From contig DASPSE010000411.1 of assembly GCA_035624085.1 (NCBI GenBank), positions 41,074 through 105,073 of the forward strand: 64,000 nucleotides of DNA, in the 5' to 3' direction. The number at the start of each line of letters is the position of its first letter. Position 1 is the stretch's first letter. This DNA is from JAFAGX01 sp035624085 (GTDB taxonomy: Bacteria > Acidobacteriota > Terriglobia > Terriglobales > Acidobacteriaceae). The position numbers and the translations under genes are program-made. The notes under the pieces were generated by a model that did no database searches, was not told the DNA's origin, and was given only the letters and a program-made list of their open reading frames with translations. Below, piece after piece: positions 19,501 through 27,540 of the stretch.

Positions 19501-20115
19501 TCTCAAGCCGGCGACGGAAATATTGTTGCTATTGTCGATTTCCACTCCGGGCTGCGTCGTCAGCGTGGTCCACGCGCTTGTCGAGCCCGAAGCGCGGGTC
19601 GCGATGGCGACGGGAAGATCAACGAGTTCTTTTGACGTCTTCGTCTCGGAAATATCGGAAACCTCGGTGGAAATGGGGGCTTCTGCGGCCGCATTCACTT
19701 CGATCTTCTCGTTTGCGCTGCCCACCCTCAGGCTGCGATCAACACGGATCTTTTGCTGGGTGAGAAGCTGAATATTGGTAACTTCCTCGGACGCGAATCC
19801 CGGCGCTTCCATACGAATCTGATATCCGCCGGGCATGAGATTCAGCACCTCGTAGTTGCCGTTGGCATCGGTCTTCGTGGTTCTCCGCTCGCCAGTACCG
19901 ACGTTTGTCACAGTAATCGCGACCCCCGGAACGACGGCTCCCGAGGGATCGCGCACTGTGCCGACCAGAGAACCAAAGGTTGTTTGAGCCGAACCGGTAA
20001 CAATTAACAAACTCAACGTGCCGAACAAGACGCCAAAGATGAGAAGCCCCTGTAACCAGGCAGCGAATCTTTGTTCCCTCTGACGCGGAATAGCCTCTCG
20101 CGGTGAAATGGCCAT
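16576..20115 (-). CDS. TonB-dependent receptor, Oar-like (TonB1)
   Basis: An 1179-residue outer-membrane receptor. Order: N-terminal signal region (hydrophobic GLLIFGVLFGTLSLLIV), carboxypeptidase-regulatory-like Ig domain (GTVRDPSGAVVPGV...GNYEVLNLMPGGY, residues about 50-130), plug domain (ISVAGLRPAQVTTSIDG, NDFGASLGGAIVKDRTFFF), and a long beta-barrel ending SARITF with the terminal aromatic residue required for insertion. It imports an unknown substrate with TonB energy; in Acidobacteriota such receptors commonly sit beside peptidases, as here with S41 and M14 downstream. Expression is probably driven from the 20170-20199 promoter under the 20210-20236 operator. It is a clear paralog of TonB2. 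Confidence 0.9.
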   Translation of the reverse strand: MAISPREAIPRQREQRFAAWLQGLLIFGVLFGTLSLLIVTGSAQTTFGSLVGTVRDPSGAVVPGVAITVTNVGTGERRTTKTDANGNYEVLNLMPGGYQIRMEAPGFASEEVTNIQLLTQQKIRVDRSLRVGSANEKIEVNAAAEAPISTEVSDISETKTSKELVDLPVAIATRASGSTSAWTTLTTQPGVEIDNSNNISVAGLRPAQVTTSIDGLSTQSPFAQGPATELFPAFDAISEIHINESDNTAEYGSVANVTTISKSGTNTFHGNAYDNFMNTDFDARNPISHTLPALHMNDFGASLGGAIVKDRTFFFMAYEGLRLPNQTVIVDSVPSLAMRSGDLSVFTTPIGNPFSPTDTACSSPPCTFFPSNQIPKNLISPYAQNVLQYMFPLPNTGPANSIVNNYVQNFPTPISSNQGDLRLDEVINAKQSLFIRGTYKIRNLSQTPNAIALNLNGEDNAGTPLAGPFTTYQKYWAVMGAYNYVFNSNVVNEIRAGWSGSPQNFGFNKLLGATVAQQIGLSTLLPTGFPPPSFNVIPDFEISGFTGTSSIYDQVQRSGVVQALDNLTIVRGNHTFKFGGSFQHLTAYRSNSFQNRYGSYDFNNSESASLIGNPFAAFLLGIPDETAVATSTKDPFDGWSNIWAFFGQDSWKVTPSLTLNFGLRWEYQPVMQDYGWNEANFDPNIYTPINCNATINTYVPSVCPSSTGVGSVHGDFVLPNQIAAGYVNPNVATSLAPTPLVLASQLGLPPIGRYTPTTDFGPRLGFAWRITRDSKNVLRGGYGLYYQTLYSEVIQGMFAIESGFDGFFTNSFSGPNGNIPALSLTASSPHPFPTPQAVPGTDIICDAYDYHHLDPRVHQWNLTYERDLGFQTGLRLTYDGSHGSQQGYLPQINQVQPNTLGYAAVAATEPFPQIGPIYDYATGGRTNYEAFTIDLNKRFSHGLQFEASYNHAVNLSNVEGASPRSFTSGDDGGVPSNIYDINYDYGNVSFTRRQRFQTTFIYNLPFTYKSNALLDQVVSRWELAGVVLFQTGPFLSVQANGVDPSGTGWDIINGTDERADRVPGVPLYPAHKSINEWINPAAFSVPANNIGRFGDSQVGSVVGPGTQAVSLSLFKSIPLYQERVQFRLGASVANVFNHPNYQPPTNLDIGLPNFNTISNVQTVDAAGPRQMMLSARITF

Positions 20116-20169
20116 GAGTTCCCCCTTGTCTCAGCAATACCGGCGAGTCCCCACCCCCCGTGGCTGGAA

Positions 20170-20199
20170 ACAGTAGACCCAGCTGTCAGTAGGTGTCAA
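20170..20199 (-). promoter_or_regulatory. Promoter of TonB1 operon
   Basis: TTGACA (20199-20194), 18-bp spacer, TACTGT (20175-20170) on the minus strand, about 55 bp before the TonB1 start codon. The near GTATAC hexamer lies 10 bp upstream of the -35 box. Confidence 0.65.
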
Positions 20200-20209
20200 G
20201 CAGAAAAAT

Positions 20210-20236
20210 GTATACTGGAGAGCATTAATTGTGTAC
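20210..20236 (-). promoter_or_regulatory. Tandem GTATAC-type operator of TonB1
   Basis: GTATAC at 20210-20215 and GTGTAC at 20231-20236, starts 21 bp apart. The near copy centres about 12-13 bp upstream of the -35 box, roughly -48 from the expected transcription start, and the far copy about -69. Confidence 0.7.
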
Positions 20237-20305
20237 AGTCCCAAAAAAAATTGCTGCGCGGCGCTAGTATTTCTAGCGGTAATCTACATTTTAAACACCG
20301 CTCGG

Positions 20306-20455
20306 GGGACTTCTTTGGGGTGGCACAGCGCCCGTCAACGGAATTGAGATTCGCTTCAATCCGAAGGAGGAGTATGTTCCCGTTGATCACCTTCAATCCC
20401 CCCCGGCCAGAACTTCTGGCCCTTTGACCCAGGCTCGCGAGGGCAAGGCACATAT
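20306..20455 (+). pseudogene. Relic of the 3' part of a sulfite-oxidase-like gene
   Basis: This 150-bp stretch aligns with 27283-27437 inside the intact sulfite-oxidase-like gene: the first 19 bases are identical, and the frame still reads LLWGGTAPVNGIEIRFNP then KEEYVPVDHL against LLWGGSAPVKKLEIRFNP and DEEYVSVDHV in the intact gene. Later it has small indels and no open frame. It lies downstream of the TonB1 promoter region in the same relative position and orientation as the intact gene has to TonB2, so it marks a duplicated TonB/oxidase block whose first oxidase copy was almost wholly deleted. Confidence 0.8.
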
Positions 20456-20479
20456 CCCGGCACGGGCTCCGGCATTTCA

Positions 20480-22354
20480 CTACTTCGCCGCAGCGCGCGG
20501 CTTGAGAAGGCCGGAAAGGGTGTCTGGGGCAGAGTTCCTCTCGAGCTGCGGGTATTGCAATCCCTTGTGATGGTCGATGGTCGCCTTGAAAATGGCAGAT
20601 TGGCTTTGGACGGTCATCTTCATCGGAGCGGAAGTTCCATGATCCGCCGCAATCGCATCGCGCAAGTTCTGCGCAGACCACGTACGGCCGTTGACGGCTA
20701 ATACCTTCATGCCCGGGCCGAGGCCCGCCTTCCACGCCGGCGAATCGCGCACGACATCAACGATGGTGCCATCGGAGTGGATGAAAAGACCGATCGAGTA
20801 ACGCTCTTCGACGGTGTGATGATCGGTATCGCGGGCGGTGAGCACGGGGCCGGGAACATCGCCATAGGTCAAATTCCAGCCGCTGGCGGCGAGTCCTTCG
20901 AGCGGCGGTTTGTCGGTTTTATATACGCCGTGCTCAAAAAAATCTGCCCAATCGTAAGGGGCGATGGCACTGAGAGCGTTGACCACGTCATCGAGCGTGT
21001 ACGGTTTGACGGTGGGCGCACCACCGGGCGGGCCGAAAAAGGCGCGACAGAAGTCGTCGAGCGACTTCTGGCCGGAGGTCCTACTCCGGATGATCTGGTC
21101 GGCCTCCAACCAGATCAGGAGCGACTCATCGTAGTAGTCGGTACTCCGGCGCAAGGATTCCCACTCGCCGCCGCCATAGAGAAGTTGGACGGACACGGCG
21201 GTGTCTTCCAAGGGTCGCCACTGGCGCCCGGTGCGATGTTCCATCTCGGCGGCGATAATTGCCGCGTAGTCGCGGGCCTGCTCCGGGGTAAACAGGCCTG
21301 AACGAGCAGCCAAAACCCAATTCAAGTAACGGGTCAAGCCTTCGTAAACCCAGAGCAAGCTCCCCTGCATGGGATCCTGATAATTTTTCGTGTACAAATC
21401 GGCGGGCCGCCGATATTTCCCATTCCACGAATGCACGTACTCATGAGGGAGGAGATAAAGGGAAGCGACACGGTCCGATTGATCGAGAAAACCGCGCTCG
21501 CGCAAAGTGATATCGGTGGACTGATGATGTTCGGTGCCGTCTTCACCGACTTCGTCGGAAAGGGCGAGCAGAAAGACGTAATGCTCGTAGTGACGGGCGC
21601 CGAACAAGGCGTCGGTTTCCCGAACCATTCTTTTAAAGTTTTCGAGCAGCTGCGGTGACTGATCGAGAGCTTCCTCGCTGTCCGCAGCAACACTCATGGC
21701 GACCGGGATCGGGCCATTGTCCAGAGTAAAGGTGCGGAAATGCTCTCCCGCGAGCAGCGGGGAATCGACCAGAGTGGTCAGTGAGACCACGGGGAACTTA
21801 ACCGTATCGTTGGCCAATGCCTTGCCGGGCATGGCACAGGCAAACTTCCAGCCCGAAGGCAAACGAATCTCCCCCTGAATATCGATGTCATCCGTGTTTA
21901 CGCCTTGCGGATAGAGCAGAACCGCATTCCAAAACAGATAGAACAGAAAAGGGGTTGCCTCGTGGGGTTGGAGAGCGCAATCGAGGGCGATATCGAGTTT
22001 CTGCGCTCCCGGGGGTATCTGGAGGTGGAAGGCGAACATATCTACGGGGTCGCGCGTCCAGGAGACCGGCTGGCCGGCGACGGAGAATTTCATCCACACC
22101 ACCCTGTTCAGCGGGCCTGAAGGCGTGTGCTCTCCTGGAATCCATTTCGGAAAAACGAGAGTGAGGGAGCCGGGCTTCGCTGGAATTTCCAGCTCTGCAT
22201 GAATGAGCTTGCGACGGACGTCTGTAGCGTCCACACGCAAGGAAATGGCCTGCCGATCCGCTCCAACCGCGGCCGTGGTAAGAACGAGCAAGAACACAAG
22301 CACTATTGACTTTGGCAGCAGACTCGCCAACTGTGTGGAAGCTTTAACCCACAT
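20480..22354 (-). CDS. M61 family peptidase (glycyl aminopeptidase-like) with PDZ domain
   Basis: A 624-residue secreted zinc aminopeptidase. ATG 22354 (MWVKASTQLASLLPKSIVLV, signal peptide ending TAAVGA) has GGAGG 7 bases upstream; earlier in-frame Met residues would add an implausible leader. An N-terminal beta domain (residues about 35-190) precedes the catalytic domain with HEYVHSWNGKYRRP (HExxH) and the third ligand in VYEGLTRYLNW. A PDZ domain closes the protein (about 520-600, DSPAWKAGLGPGMKVLAVNG). M61 enzymes remove N-terminal glycine or alanine. It lies 223 bp downstream of TonB2 on the same strand, forming a receptor-peptidase module parallel to TonB1-S41. Confidence 0.87.
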   Translation of the reverse strand: MWVKASTQLASLLPKSIVLVFLLVLTTAAVGADRQAISLRVDATDVRRKLIHAELEIPAKPGSLTLVFPKWIPGEHTPSGPLNRVVWMKFSVAGQPVSWTRDPVDMFAFHLQIPPGAQKLDIALDCALQPHEATPFLFYLFWNAVLLYPQGVNTDDIDIQGEIRLPSGWKFACAMPGKALANDTVKFPVVSLTTLVDSPLLAGEHFRTFTLDNGPIPVAMSVAADSEEALDQSPQLLENFKRMVRETDALFGARHYEHYVFLLALSDEVGEDGTEHHQSTDITLRERGFLDQSDRVASLYLLPHEYVHSWNGKYRRPADLYTKNYQDPMQGSLLWVYEGLTRYLNWVLAARSGLFTPEQARDYAAIIAAEMEHRTGRQWRPLEDTAVSVQLLYGGGEWESLRRSTDYYDESLLIWLEADQIIRSRTSGQKSLDDFCRAFFGPPGGAPTVKPYTLDDVVNALSAIAPYDWADFFEHGVYKTDKPPLEGLAASGWNLTYGDVPGPVLTARDTDHHTVEERYSIGLFIHSDGTIVDVVRDSPAWKAGLGPGMKVLAVNGRTWSAQNLRDAIAADHGTSAPMKMTVQSQSAIFKATIDHHKGLQYPQLERNSAPDTLSGLLKPRAAAK

Positions 22355-22577
22355 GAGCCAACCTCCGTCGCCACATTCACCGAGGAACCCGCCGCGCAGA
22401 GCAAAGCTGTTCGCCCGCGCGCCCTCCAACAATTTGTCGCCCAACGCTGCCTGCTTCATACGGTCGACCGACAATTCACAGGCCAATGCCGGGAAGAGGC
22501 GTTTCGCGCTTAGAAGGCGCCGACCCAGAGAGGCATGGCCGCTAGGCTCGGCCGAGCCGGAGTCTTGTGACGCCCGA

Positions 22578-25500
22578 TCAGAAAGTGATCCGCGCGCTTA
22601 TCTGCATGGCGCGCGGGCCGGAAGCGTCGGCGCTTTGCATGCCGGAGATCGTGCCAAAAGTATCCAAGCCGAGATCCAGCGCCGGCGGAGCGAAGTTGGG
22701 ATGGTTGAACGCATTGGCTACCTGCGCTCCAATCTTCAGTTTCGCGCGCTCGTAAATGGGAAACGTTTTGAACAGCGATAGCGACACGGCTTGCGTTCCG
22801 GGACCGACCACCGAACCCACCTGCGAGTCCCCCATACGGCCAATGTTGTTCGCCGGAATCGCAAAAGCTGCCGGATTTACCCAGGCATTGACAGTCTGAT
22901 GCGCAGGATACTTGGGCACACCGGGAACGATATCGGCGCGCGGGTCAGTGTAGAAATTCTCGAAGTTGTCTCCGCCAGGGTCGGCGCCGGCCGCCTGGAC
23001 CGAGAGGAACGGGCCGGTCTGAAACAGCAGAACGCCAGCTACCTCCCATCCGCTCACGACGTGGTCGAGCAGCGCATTGCTCTTGTAGCTGAACGGTAAA
23101 TTGTAAATGAAGGTCGTCTGGAAGCGCTGGCGGCGAGTGAAAGAGACGTTGCCGTAGTCATAGTTGACGTCATAGATGTTGGTCACCTGACCGCCGCCCT
23201 CGAACTGAAAACTCGTCGAGGTGCCGCCTTCGGCATTCGAGAGGTTCACGGCGTGGTTGTAGCTGGCTTCGAACTGGAGGCCGTGGGAGAAGCGCTTGTT
23301 CAAGTCGATAGTAAATGCATTGTAATTGCTGCGTCCGGGGGTTGCGTAGACATTGATTGCGGACCAAAGGGGATAGGGCTCTTGCACGCCCGGTGTGCCA
23401 AACCCCGAGGTATTGAGCGGGACCTGGTTTGCGTTTTCGGCGGCGCCCAGAGCGCTGCCATGACTTCCGTCATAGGTGAGCCGGAGACCGGTTTGGAAAC
23501 CGAGATCGCGCTCGTAGGTCAGGTTCCACTGGTCAACACGGGGGTCTTTATAGTTCCAGTCGAAGGCGGCGCAGAAAATCACACTGCCGGGGATCGCCAG
23601 GTTGGAGGGGAAAGGCCTAGCGTTCGGGAGGCTGCTTGAAGGGAACGCCAACTGCGGCAATCCGTTCGAGGCAAAAGCGTTGTTGAAGCCAGCGATGTAG
23701 CTGGACTCGGCGTCAAGCATCTCGTTAACCACGTTGCTGTAAAGCGTCTCATAGTAGACGCCAAAGCCTCCACGGAGGACATTCTTGCTATCTCGGGTCA
23801 TGCGCCAGGCAAACCCGAACCGCGGTGCAAAGTCGGTTTTTGGGTTAAAGCGCATGTCCGAGGGAAGACCGAGCTGGGCTGCGGTGTAGAGGGGTGTCGG
23901 CGCAATGGAAGCCAGCAAAAGCGGATTCAGATACTTGAGCGCTCTGTCATCCGGTATCACCAGAGCGCCATTCACGGTTTGCCCGTTGACTACAGTAGAG
24001 GTGTTGCCGTAGAAGTTGCCCACGTTGCCGGCATAATCCTGCATAATCGGCTGGTATTCCCAACGCAAGCCGTAGTTGAGCGTCAGGCTCGGCGTTACTT
24101 TCCAACTGTCCAGGCCGTAGAAAGCCCAAAGGTTGGAGTAGGAGTCCACCCCATCTTTGAGCACCGAGGAAACTTCGGTGAAATCGGGAGTTCCGAGCAG
24201 GAACTCGGCGAACGGATTGCCGATCGTTGAGCCGACGGCGGAAGAACCGTTGTAAGTGTATTCTCCGAGCCGGGCATAGCCGTCGTTGCTGAAGTAAGAT
24301 GCGCCGAAGTGCTGGAACTGGACGCCGAATTTGTAGGTGTGGTTGTGGTGCATGATCGATAGGTTGTCGACGCCCTCAGAGACTCCACTGTGCGACGCAT
24401 ATTGATGCACGTTGCCGGTCTCGTCAAAACCAGAGATATTGAAATTGGGAACGAGATCGTAATCGGGAGGAGCTTGGGGCAGAAATGACGTCAGGCCGAT
24501 CTGGTTGGCAATCGTGCCGGCGGGCATGGGAAAGGTGTACTGGTAAGGGGTGTTCGTCCAACCGCCACGGAGCTCGTTAATGACGTTCGAGCTAATGATG
24601 AAGTTCCAGCCACCGGCCAGATTTAAATACTTATAAGTAAACGAAATCGGGCCGATCAAGGGGGTCGCGTCGGAATAGTACGTGCCTGGCGCGTCGACCT
24701 GATCCACGTGCTTGTAGGTGAGCCGGGCGAAAACCGAATGCCGCGTGCCGATATTCTGATCCACGCGCACGTCGCCCTGGTTCGTGGAGATGGGTGTCGG
24801 GAAATTATCCACGTAGTTGTTCACGAGTGAGTTAGGGCCGCCGGTGTTCGGCAGCGGGAACAGATATTGCAGGGTCCTCTGCGCGAATGGCGAGATCATC
24901 GACTGAGGAATCTGGTTGTTGAGGAAGGGCTGGCCGGTGAAGGGATTCGTAATTGGCGTTGAGTAGGCCGAAAGATCGCCGCTGCGCAACGCCAGAGAAG
25001 GCACGCTTTTGACGAGCACCGTCGCGCCGGGCTTGCGCAACCCCTCGTAATCGATGAAGAAGAACGTCCGATTCTTCACCACGGGCCCGCCGAGACTGGC
25101 CCCAAAATCGTTCATGTGGAGCGGCGTTACCTTGGAACTGAAGTAGTTCCGGGCATCGAAATAGTCGTTCTGGAAATAATCGTAGAGGGAACCGTGCAAG
25201 GTATTGGTGCCGCTCTTGGAGATGGTCGTGACGTCGGCGACGGAGCCGTATTCCGCCGAGTTGTTCACTTCATTCACGTGAATTTCCGAGATGCCTTCAA
25301 AGGAAGGAAACAGCTCGGCCGACGGCCCCATCTCGTAGGGGCTCACGGTGCTGAGGCCGTCGATGGAGGCTGCCACCTGGGCCGGTCTCAACCCGGCGAC
25401 GGAAATGTTGTTGCTGTTATCGATTTCCACCTCGGGCTGCGTCGTCAGGGTGGTAAACGCACTGGTCGAGCCCGATGCGCGGCTGGCGATAGCGACGGGA

Positions 25501-26000
25501 AGATCGAGCAGTTCCTGTTCGGTCTTCGTCTCGGCAATATGAGAGACCTCGGTGGCAATCGGGGCCTCCACGGCTGCGCTCACCTCGATCTTCTCGTTTG
25601 CGCTGCCTACCCTCAGGCTGCGATCAACACGGACCGTCTGCTGGGTGAGGAGCTGAATATCGGTAACTTCCTCGGATGCGAATCCCGGAGCTTCCAGACG
25701 AATCTGATATCCGCCGGGCATGAGATTCAACACCTCGTAGTTGCCGTTGGTATCAGTCTTCGTGGTTCTCCGCTCGCCGGTACCTACGTTGATCACAGTA
25801 ATCTTGGCACCGGGGACGACGGCTCCCGAGGGATCGCGTACTGCGCCGACGAGAGAAGAAAACGTTGTTTGAGCCCAACCGCTCTCAACCAGCAGAGTCA
25901 AAGTCAAAATCGAGACGCCGACGAGGCGGAGTCGCCGTAACAAGGCACAAGACCCTCGGTGTCTCTGATGCAGAATAGACGGTTGCCTTGAGATAGGCAT
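22578..26000 (-). CDS. TonB-dependent receptor, Oar-like (TonB2)
   Basis: An 1140-residue paralog of TonB1: signal region ending SGWAQ, Ig-like regulatory domain (GAVRDPSGAVVPGAKI...GNYEVLNLMPGGY), plug (ISVAGLRPAQVAASIDG, NDFGASLGGPVVKNRTFFF) and barrel ending SARITF. The N-terminal 200 residues and the barrel's last quarter are nearly identical to TonB1, whereas the middle (extracellular loops, residues about 420-800) diverges, as expected for paralogs with different ligands. ATG 26000 follows GGGGGA. Promoter and tandem operator stand at 26055-26120. The downstream partner is the M61 aminopeptidase; the divergent neighbour is the sulfite-oxidase-like gene. Confidence 0.9.
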   Translation of the reverse strand: MPISRQPSILHQRHRGSCALLRRLRLVGVSILTLTLLVESGWAQTTFSSLVGAVRDPSGAVVPGAKITVINVGTGERRTTKTDTNGNYEVLNLMPGGYQIRLEAPGFASEEVTDIQLLTQQTVRVDRSLRVGSANEKIEVSAAVEAPIATEVSHIAETKTEQELLDLPVAIASRASGSTSAFTTLTTQPEVEIDNSNNISVAGLRPAQVAASIDGLSTVSPYEMGPSAELFPSFEGISEIHVNEVNNSAEYGSVADVTTISKSGTNTLHGSLYDYFQNDYFDARNYFSSKVTPLHMNDFGASLGGPVVKNRTFFFIDYEGLRKPGATVLVKSVPSLALRSGDLSAYSTPITNPFTGQPFLNNQIPQSMISPFAQRTLQYLFPLPNTGGPNSLVNNYVDNFPTPISTNQGDVRVDQNIGTRHSVFARLTYKHVDQVDAPGTYYSDATPLIGPISFTYKYLNLAGGWNFIISSNVINELRGGWTNTPYQYTFPMPAGTIANQIGLTSFLPQAPPDYDLVPNFNISGFDETGNVHQYASHSGVSEGVDNLSIMHHNHTYKFGVQFQHFGASYFSNDGYARLGEYTYNGSSAVGSTIGNPFAEFLLGTPDFTEVSSVLKDGVDSYSNLWAFYGLDSWKVTPSLTLNYGLRWEYQPIMQDYAGNVGNFYGNTSTVVNGQTVNGALVIPDDRALKYLNPLLLASIAPTPLYTAAQLGLPSDMRFNPKTDFAPRFGFAWRMTRDSKNVLRGGFGVYYETLYSNVVNEMLDAESSYIAGFNNAFASNGLPQLAFPSSSLPNARPFPSNLAIPGSVIFCAAFDWNYKDPRVDQWNLTYERDLGFQTGLRLTYDGSHGSALGAAENANQVPLNTSGFGTPGVQEPYPLWSAINVYATPGRSNYNAFTIDLNKRFSHGLQFEASYNHAVNLSNAEGGTSTSFQFEGGGQVTNIYDVNYDYGNVSFTRRQRFQTTFIYNLPFSYKSNALLDHVVSGWEVAGVLLFQTGPFLSVQAAGADPGGDNFENFYTDPRADIVPGVPKYPAHQTVNAWVNPAAFAIPANNIGRMGDSQVGSVVGPGTQAVSLSLFKTFPIYERAKLKIGAQVANAFNHPNFAPPALDLGLDTFGTISGMQSADASGPRAMQISARITF

Positions 26001-26054
26001 GAGATTCCCCCACTGTCCAGAAATGCGCGGCGTGTCTCACCCTTTGGGGCGGGA

Positions 26055-26084
26055 AGAATAGTACCGGTCCCTAGTGAAAGTCAA
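26055..26084 (-). promoter_or_regulatory. Promoter of TonB2 operon
   Basis: TTGACT (26084-26079), 18-bp spacer, TATTCT (26060-26055) on the minus strand. Same architecture and spacer as the TonB1 promoter, with 9 bp between the near GTATAC and the -35 box. Confidence 0.7.
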
Positions 26085-26093
26085 GCCAAAAAT

Positions 26094-26120
26094 GTATACC
26101 CCGCATCGCTAATCGTATAC
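26094..26120. promoter_or_regulatory. Tandem GTATAC operator between TonB2 and oxidase gene
   Basis: Two perfect GTATAC hexamers, 26094-26099 and 26115-26120, 21 bp apart: the cleanest of the six copies. It is placed for the TonB2 promoter; whether it also affects the divergent sulfite-oxidase-like gene, whose start is about 180-220 bp away, is open. The remaining gap 26121-26302 shows no other clear element. Confidence 0.75.
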
Positions 26121-26302
26121 ACCCATTAAAGTCGCGGCGCTCATTCGGAACGGAAATCTACTCCATGAAAGGTGTCACCCCCCGAGAGCGAGTCGGTTTA
26201 CTGTGCACGGCGCAGCAACATGAAGCAGTCCAAGGACTCCGACTTGCCTAACCGCCACTAGGTCGCAATTTCGCTGCGTGGGGAAGTGGAAGAAGTGTTA
26301 TA

Positions 26303-27523
26303 GTGCCCGAACTGGAGGTCCAAATCAGAAGTTCCGGGATGACACGCGACATCCAGGCCGGGTTCAGCCGCAGAGACTGGCTTCGAATGTCGCTGATTGC
26401 TGGTGCGGCTGTCGTCACGGGTTTCAATCGTTCGTGGTGGCTGCCGGTTGCCTTCGCCGAGACGCAGGACGCGTTTCACGGTGGCAAGAAAATTGGTGAC
26501 GTCGATTTCGTGGGAGAGATTCCGGTCGAGATGAACGCGGTCATCGGGACGGAGCTCGATGGCCGGCTTTACACGGATCTTTCCACCCTGGCTCCTGACC
26601 ATCCTATTACTCCGACAAAGGACTTCTACATACGCACGTGCGTTTCGAAGCTGCTGGGGGATGACACGCGCGGATGGACAATACGGCTTGCGGGGCTTGC
26701 TCGGGAACGGGCCAATCTCAGCTTGGCCCGCCTCACAGCCATGGAAAAACCCTTGGGCGTCCATGTCATGGAGTGTGTCGGAAATCAGCGTGGATGTCAT
26801 TTCGGACTCGTGAGCGCTGCATCCTGGACGGGCGTGGCGTTGTCCGAGATTTTGAATACGGTCCACATTGGACCGCGCGCGTCGCACGTGTTGGTCTCAG
26901 GGTTCGATCGTTACCAAGCCGAGTCGGTCAGCTCGATTCCGGGCGCCAGTTGGATATTCAAGCTTGAAGAGCTGAGGGCAAGGGGTGCGTTTCTGGCAAC
27001 GCGGATGAACGGCGAATTGCTGCCGAGAGATCATGGCGCGCCGGTACGCCTAGTCGTGCCCGGTTGGTACGGATGCGCGTGCATCAAGTGGGTAAATGAA
27101 ATCGCTCTCGTTCCCGATGATGCCCCGGCAACTTCGCAAATGAAGGAGTATGCTGAGCGAACGGGGCAGCAAGGGATCCCGGATCTCGCAAGAGACTACC
27201 TTCCTGCTGCCATGGAGTATGCCGCCACACCAATCAGAATCGAACGATGGTCGGTGGACGGCGGGTTTAAGTACCGTGTCGTGGGACTTCTTTGGGGTGG
27301 CTCGGCGCCCGTCAAAAAACTTGAGATTCGCTTCAATCCCGATGAGGAGTACGTTTCTGTAGATCACGTCGACACCCCCGGCCAGAACTCCTGGCGCTTC
27401 TGGACCCACACTTGGTCTCCTCGAAGCGAGGGCACATATCTGATACGCCTCCGAGTGAAAGATCCGATCGTGCAGGCAAAGCGCCTGGAGTCTGGCCGCT
27501 ATGAGCGCGCGGTTGTGATCTGA
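26303..27523 (+). CDS. Sulfite-oxidase-like molybdopterin oxidoreductase, Tat-exported
   Basis: A 406-residue periplasmic molybdenum-cofactor protein. The Tat signal SRRDWLRMSLIAGAA lies at residues about 22-36. The Moco domain contains the probable Mo-ligand cysteine in VMECVGNQRG (the family's E-C-x-GN-R), WTGVALSEIL and PVRLVVPGWYGCACIKWV; the C-terminal dimerisation domain is Ig-like (GLLWGGSAPVKKLEIRF). The start is uncertain: GTG 26303, or ATG 26339 giving a shorter n-region before the twin Arg. Family members oxidise sulfite or reduce S-/N-oxides; the electron partner is not evident. The next gene begins 17 bp later, so the pair is likely an operon. A decayed second copy of its 3' end occurs at 20306-20455. 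Confidence 0.85.
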   Translation: MPELEVQIRSSGMTRDIQAGFSRRDWLRMSLIAGAAVVTGFNRSWWLPVAFAETQDAFHGGKKIGDVDFVGEIPVEMNAVIGTELDGRLYTDLSTLAPDHPITPTKDFYIRTCVSKLLGDDTRGWTIRLAGLARERANLSLARLTAMEKPLGVHVMECVGNQRGCHFGLVSAASWTGVALSEILNTVHIGPRASHVLVSGFDRYQAESVSSIPGASWIFKLEELRARGAFLATRMNGELLPRDHGAPVRLVVPGWYGCACIKWVNEIALVPDDAPATSQMKEYAERTGQQGIPDLARDYLPAAMEYAATPIRIERWSVDGGFKYRVVGLLWGGSAPVKKLEIRFNPDEEYVSVDHVDTPGQNSWRFWTHTWSPRSEGTYLIRLRVKDPIVQAKRLESGRYERAVVI

Positions 27524-27540
27524 GAGATGAGGATAGCGAA

